From Actinomyces viscosus (GTDB lineage Bacteria; Bacteroidota; Bacteroidia; Flavobacteriales_D; Crocinitomicaceae): DNA of 7,679 nt. The stretch lies in the NCBI GenBank assembly GCA_943326975.2, contig CALPVI020000074.1:1-7679 (forward strand), given 5' to 3'. The translations under genes and the position numbers were made by a program. Each line of letters begins with the position of its first letter. Position 1 is the stretch's first letter. Under the pieces are notes generated by a model. That model was not told the origin of the DNA, searched no databases, and saw only the letters and a list, made by a program, of their open reading frames with translations. Shown one piece after another: positions 5,090 to 7,679 of this stretch.

Positions 5090-5171
5090 TTATATAATCA
5101 AGCAAAAAAAAGTAAACAATCTAACATTAATAACTACTGTTAACACTTCAAATTAAACCTTCCAATTTGTT

Positions 5172-5179
5172 TAATTTTG
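5172..5179 (+). promoter_or_regulatory. Candidate -7 element for the rhodanese-dedA-aroE operon
   Basis: TAATTTTG matches TAnnTTTG exactly and ends 16 bp before the ATG at 5196. No TTG is found 17-23 bp upstream, so the -33 half is missing or degenerate. A short inverted sequence, TTTTG-T-CAAAA (5175-5185), overlaps the element and the likely start point, and might be a regulator site. A promoter is expected here because the preceding gap is 199 bp and the following four genes are tightly packed. Confidence 0.5.
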
Positions 5180-5195
5180 TCAAAAGTAATTTGAA

Positions 5196-5510
5196 ATGAA
5201 TTTTATTACACCAAAAGAATTACATGATGAATTAAAGAATTCGAATACTGTAATTTTAGATGTTAGAGAGGCATATGAACGTGCTATTTGTTCTATTGAT
5301 TCATTATTTATTCCGATGGGTGAAGTAATTGATCGACAAAAAGAAATCCCTTTAGATAAAAAAGTAGTTGTTTTATGTAAATCTGGAAAAAGAGCTGAAG
5401 GAGTAGTTTATTTATTAGAATCAGAATATGGTTTTTCCAACTTGTTTATATTAAAAGGTGGTATTACAGATTGGATAACAGAAATAGATAATAATTTAGA
5501 AATTTATTAA
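5196..5510 (+). CDS. Single-domain rhodanese-like protein
   Basis: The 104-residue protein is one rhodanese domain, expected to carry sulfur as a persulfide on its active cysteine in the cytoplasm. The CH2A-type motif LDVREAYE is at 21-28. The active-site loop CKSGKRA at 61-67 has Cys61 and a six-residue loop, the size seen in sulfurtransferases rather than the longer loop of Cdc25-like phosphatases. GGITDW (88-93) is the usual C-terminal helix cap. The stretch ICSIDSLFIPMGEV (31-44) resembles the rhodanese tails of MoeB/ThiF-type adenylyltransferases (an I-x-x-I-x-x-S-x-x-I-P-x-G-E pattern), so it may serve thiolation of a cofactor or tRNA pathway, but no partner gene is present. An additional Cys32 is visible. 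It is first in a probable operon, and the DedA gene follows after 12 bp. There is no signal peptide. Confidence 0.93.
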   Translation: MNFITPKELHDELKNSNTVILDVREAYERAICSIDSLFIPMGEVIDRQKEIPLDKKVVVLCKSGKRAEGVVYLLESEYGFSNLFILKGGITDWITEIDNNLEIY

Positions 5511-5522
5511 AAATTAAAAGTA

Positions 5523-6179
5523 ATGGTAGAATTATTTGAACATCTAATTCACTTAGATTTCCCTTGGATTGTCAAAGAATATCAAAGTGCTATATATATA
5601 GTATTGTTTTTGGTTATTTTTATTGAAACAGGATTAGTAGTTATGCCTTTCTTACCTGGCGATTCATTATTGTTTACAGCAGGTTTGTTTGCTGCCCCTA
5701 GTTTAAGTGGAGAACCAGGAGATTTGAATATTATGTTATTATTGTCATTATTAGTAGTGGCTGCTATATTAGGTGATAATGTGAATTATTGGATTGGTAG
5801 AAAGTTGGGTTTAGGTGTTTTTAATTGGAAAATTAAAGGACGTCAACTAGTAAAAAAACAATATTTAGACAAAACAGAATTGTTTTTCGAAAAAAACGGA
5901 ACAAAGGCAATCATCATGGCTCGTTTTGTTCCTCTAGTAAGAACATTTACTCCTTTTGCCGCAGGTGTGGGTAAAATGAATTATAGAAGATTCTTTTTGT
6001 TCGATGTATTAGGAGGTTTTTTATGGATTTTTAGTTTAACATTAGCAGGTTATTTTTTAGGTAATATTACTTGGATAAAAGACAATATTGAAAAAGTGTG
6101 CTTGGGTATCATTTTCGTATCTATTTTACCAATGTTAATTGGTTTGGTTAAAGCTAAATTAGCAGGAAAAAATGCTTAA
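5523..6179 (+). CDS. DedA family (VTT domain) integral membrane protein
   Basis: This 218-residue protein belongs to the DedA/VTT family of inner-membrane transporters or scramblases. Members have been linked to envelope homeostasis, proton-dependent transport and recycling of undecaprenyl phosphate. The family pattern is complete: a hydrophobic helix with Glu35 (FIETGLVVMPFLPGDS, 33-48) leading into the re-entrant loop with Asp47, GDNVNYWIGRKLG at 84-96, an amphipathic linker, and FEKNGTKAIIMARFVPLVRTFTPFAAG at 122-148. That last segment contains the paired arginines Arg134 and Arg140, known to be essential in E. coli relatives. GGFLW follows, then two further hydrophobic segments (near 163-180 and 191-208). 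Its last codons overlap aroE by 8 bp, so translation of the two is probably coupled. Which member of the family it matches functionally cannot be told from sequence. Confidence 0.94.
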   Translation: MVELFEHLIHLDFPWIVKEYQSAIYIVLFLVIFIETGLVVMPFLPGDSLLFTAGLFAAPSLSGEPGDLNIMLLLSLLVVAAILGDNVNYWIGRKLGLGVFNWKIKGRQLVKKQYLDKTELFFEKNGTKAIIMARFVPLVRTFTPFAAGVGKMNYRRFFLFDVLGGFLWIFSLTLAGYFLGNITWIKDNIEKVCLGIIFVSILPMLIGLVKAKLAGKNA

Positions 6180-6909
6180 ATTCGGATTAGTAGGTAAAAC
6201 CTTAAAACATTCATTTTCAAAATCCTTTTTTGAATCTCTTTTTGAATCAGAAAAGATAGATGCATCCTATGAAAATTTTGAATTAGAAGAAATTACAGCA
6301 ATAGAATCAGTTTTTCAGAATAAAAATTTGAAAGGATTGAATGTTACAATACCATATAAACAAGAAATTATTCCTTTTTTAGATGAGGTTTCAGAAGAAG
6401 TCAAACAAATAGGTGCGGTTAATGTTGTTCAATTTCATTCAGGAAAAAGAATCGGACACAATACAGATGCTTTTGGTTTTCATCAAATGATCAAGCCTTT
6501 TTTGACAAATAAACACGAAAGAGCTCTTATCATAGGAACAGGTGGTGCTTCTAAAGCAGTTTCGCATGTTTTTAAAAGTTTAGGAGTAGACGTAATATAT
6601 ATAAGTAGAAATCCGATAGGTGAAAAGCAATTTTCTTATGAGGAGATGAATCAATATATGTTAAACGCTTGTAAAGTAATTGTAAACGCAACTCCAGTCG
6701 GAACATTTCCAAATGTTGAAGATGAAATTGAATTTCCTTATGAACATCTAACCGAAGATCACTTAGTAATTGACTTAATTTATAATCCTTCCGAAACTGT
6801 TTTTTTAAGAAAGTCTAAAATGGAAGGTGCTACTATTTTAAATGGTGAGTCTATGTTGAAGCATCAAGCATTAAAAGCTTGGGAGATTTGGAATAAACCT
6901 TCAAATTAA
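6172..6909 (+). CDS. aroE: Shikimate dehydrogenase
   Basis: AroE reduces 3-dehydroshikimate to shikimate with NADPH, the fourth step of the chorismate pathway. The 245-residue protein has the shikimate pocket residues Ser14 and Ser16 (HSFSKSFF), NVTIPYK with catalytic Lys63 (57-63), IGAVNVV with Asn84, and NTDAFGF with catalytic Asp99 (97-103). The nucleotide-binding loop GTGGASKAV is at 122-130, with a SRNP segment (145-148) in the place of the NADPH-specifying NRT motif. NATPVGTFPN (172-181), DLIYNP (201-206) and NGESMLKHQA (224-233) with Gln232 complete the family pattern. Slightly shorter than E. coli AroE (272) but typical for the phylum. The start codon lies inside the end of the DedA gene, preceded by GGAAAAA. 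The next gene begins three bases after its stop. Confidence 0.98.
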   Translation: MLKFGLVGKTLKHSFSKSFFESLFESEKIDASYENFELEEITAIESVFQNKNLKGLNVTIPYKQEIIPFLDEVSEEVKQIGAVNVVQFHSGKRIGHNTDAFGFHQMIKPFLTNKHERALIIGTGGASKAVSHVFKSLGVDVIYISRNPIGEKQFSYEEMNQYMLNACKVIVNATPVGTFPNVEDEIEFPYEHLTEDHLVIDLIYNPSETVFLRKSKMEGATILNGESMLKHQALKAWEIWNKPSN

Positions 6910-6912
6910 AAT

Positions 6913-7515
6913 ATGGGAACGAAAGATTTGCATATTGCCTATTTTCAAACTGTAGATAATAACAAAGATATAGCAAAAACCATCGTTGCATTTTCTAATA
7001 CAAGCGGTGGAGTTCTTTATATAGGTAAAAATTCAAATGGTAAAGTAATAGGAGTCTTTCCAACTTTAGAGTTAGAACGCCTTTCAAACATATTAAGTTT
7101 ACATACCATAGGTGCTTTGAATTTCAAGATTAATCAATTAGAAGAAAAAAGTAAATTATTTATTGAATTAATTATTTCTGAGAGTGAAGAGAAAGGTGTT
7201 AAATTTGTAGATGTAGGTTCAAAAGAAAAAAGTACTTACATCTTTGATGGAGAAAAATCAATACTAGCTCCCCATTTACAAGTTTTAGCTTGGAAATTTC
7301 AATCAATAAATTCAATAATACCGGAAAGAATAGCAAAAGATGAGAATGATTTATTAAAATTAATTAAAGAGAATCCAGGAATAACTATTACCCAAGCCCA
7401 AAAAAAATCAAATCTAACAATTGCGCAGTTTGAATATAATGTTGTTAGATTGATAAATTGGAAACTAGTATGTGTAAAAACATCAAATAATGGAACTTTT
7501 TTAGAAGTATTATAG
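6913..7515 (+). CDS. AlbA_2/Schlafen-like domain protein with C-terminal winged helix
   Basis: The 200-residue protein begins with a divergent AlbA_2 (Schlafen-type, sometimes called divergent AAA_4) domain: an AFSNTSGGVLYIG signature at 26-38, then a GKVIGV strand (43-48). A later segment, KFVDVGSKEKSTYIFDGEKSILA (positions 97-119), aligns with the usual KPHY...AYVRV.D.N..A block but lacks its arginine. Residues about 140-200 look like a winged helix-turn-helix, with DLLKLIKENPGITITQAQ typical of HTH_24-type domains. Two expected features are absent: the domain normally starts with an ESxxLEFK segment, which is barely recognisable here (DLHIAYFQ). An earlier start is excluded because an in-frame stop lies six bases upstream (the aroE stop). 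Such proteins are usually annotated as ATP-binding or DNA-binding regulators. No target is evident, and its place at the end of the operon suggests a regulatory role only weakly. Confidence 0.75.
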   Translation: MGTKDLHIAYFQTVDNNKDIAKTIVAFSNTSGGVLYIGKNSNGKVIGVFPTLELERLSNILSLHTIGALNFKINQLEEKSKLFIELIISESEEKGVKFVDVGSKEKSTYIFDGEKSILAPHLQVLAWKFQSINSIIPERIAKDENDLLKLIKENPGITITQAQKKSNLTIAQFEYNVVRLINWKLVCVKTSNNGTFLEVL

Positions 7516-7577
7516 ATAAGATGCTTATTTCTTTCCTAAAAAATCATAAAATACAAGGTAATTAAAAATAATTCTCC

Positions 7578-7585
7578 TATCTTTA
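7578..7585 (+). promoter_or_regulatory. Weak -7-like element ahead of the right-edge gene
   Basis: TATCTTTA matches TAnnTTTG at all but the last base and lies 23 bp before the ATG at 7609. No TTG occurs at the usual distance upstream. The site overlaps the right arm (TTTAGGAAA, 7582-7590) of a perfect 9-bp inverted repeat whose left arm is TTTCCTAAA at 7532-7540. Confidence 0.3.
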
Positions 7586-7608
7586 GGAAAAATTGATACA
7601 ATAGCAAG

Positions 7609-7679
7609 ATGGGTAGACCAGCAACTAAACCTGCAAAATTACGTGACGGATTTTATATAGAAGTTAAAAATCAAGGTGG
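7609..7679 (+). CDS. Start of a conserved-looking hypothetical protein (cut by the window edge)
   Basis: Only the first 23 codons and two bases are present, encoding a basic N-terminus with MGRPATKPAKLRDG followed by FYIEVKNQG. It is in an open frame to the edge, and begins 93 bp after the stop of the AlbA_2-like gene behind a weak -7-like element. The MGRPxxKPxKLxxGFYIE pattern reminds me of small uncharacterised flavobacterial proteins, but no function is known to me. There is no signal peptide. The call as a real gene rests on the start position after a promoter-like site and the coding-like composition. Confidence 0.6.
   Translation, partial: MGRPATKPAKLRDGFYIEVKNQG

Noticed and set aside
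5088..5099. 12-bp palindrome GATTATATAATC at the end of a heptamer array
   Set aside because: It is short and almost pure A/T in an AT-rich gap, so chance occurrence is likely.

Overview
The window looks like chromosomal DNA from a member of the Bacteroidota, most likely a flavobacterium. It is strongly AT-rich, start codons lack clear Shine-Dalgarno sequences, and three good matches to the Bacteroidota -7 promoter element TAnnTTTG stand upstream of genes (145-152, 3700-3707, 5172-5179). The protein set (DUF4783-type protein, RlmH, NadC, DedA, AroE, RdgB) fits that phylum. I see no mobile element, CRISPR array, RNA gene or recognisable defence system.

Left part (1-2828, plus strand): after a 13-unit heptamer array and a promoter come an NAD-dependent sugar-nucleotide epimerase/dehydratase, a GT4-like glycosyltransferase and the nucleotide-pool cleaning enzyme rdgB. 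The first two lie 6 bp apart and look like the end of a surface-polysaccharide cluster. Centre (2829-5195): a convergent junction made of dispersed repeats and a hairpin separates rdgB from the minus-strand rRNA methyltransferase gene rlmH. A divergent region with a G-less hexamer array fused to a 16-unit heptamer array separates rlmH from a small DUF4783-like secreted protein, which is followed by nadC. Right part (5196-7515, plus strand): a tight four-gene operon encodes a single-domain rhodanese, a DedA membrane protein, shikimate dehydrogenase (aroE) and an AlbA_2/Schlafen-like protein with a C-terminal helix-turn-helix. The first 23 codons of a further conserved-looking gene run off the right edge.

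The genes are mostly ordinary housekeeping genes with little functional connection beyond shared transcripts. The unusual content is intergenic. Every intergenic gap longer than 46 bp in the first 5.2 kb, and none after it, carries a tandem array of a degenerate 7-bp unit (consensus ATCTARY, or the related ATYCAAM). All arrays point the same way on the plus strand. The main one switches from a 6-bp to a 7-bp period at a sharp junction. These arrays are the best candidate in the window for something not well described. Their function cannot be read from the sequence alone.
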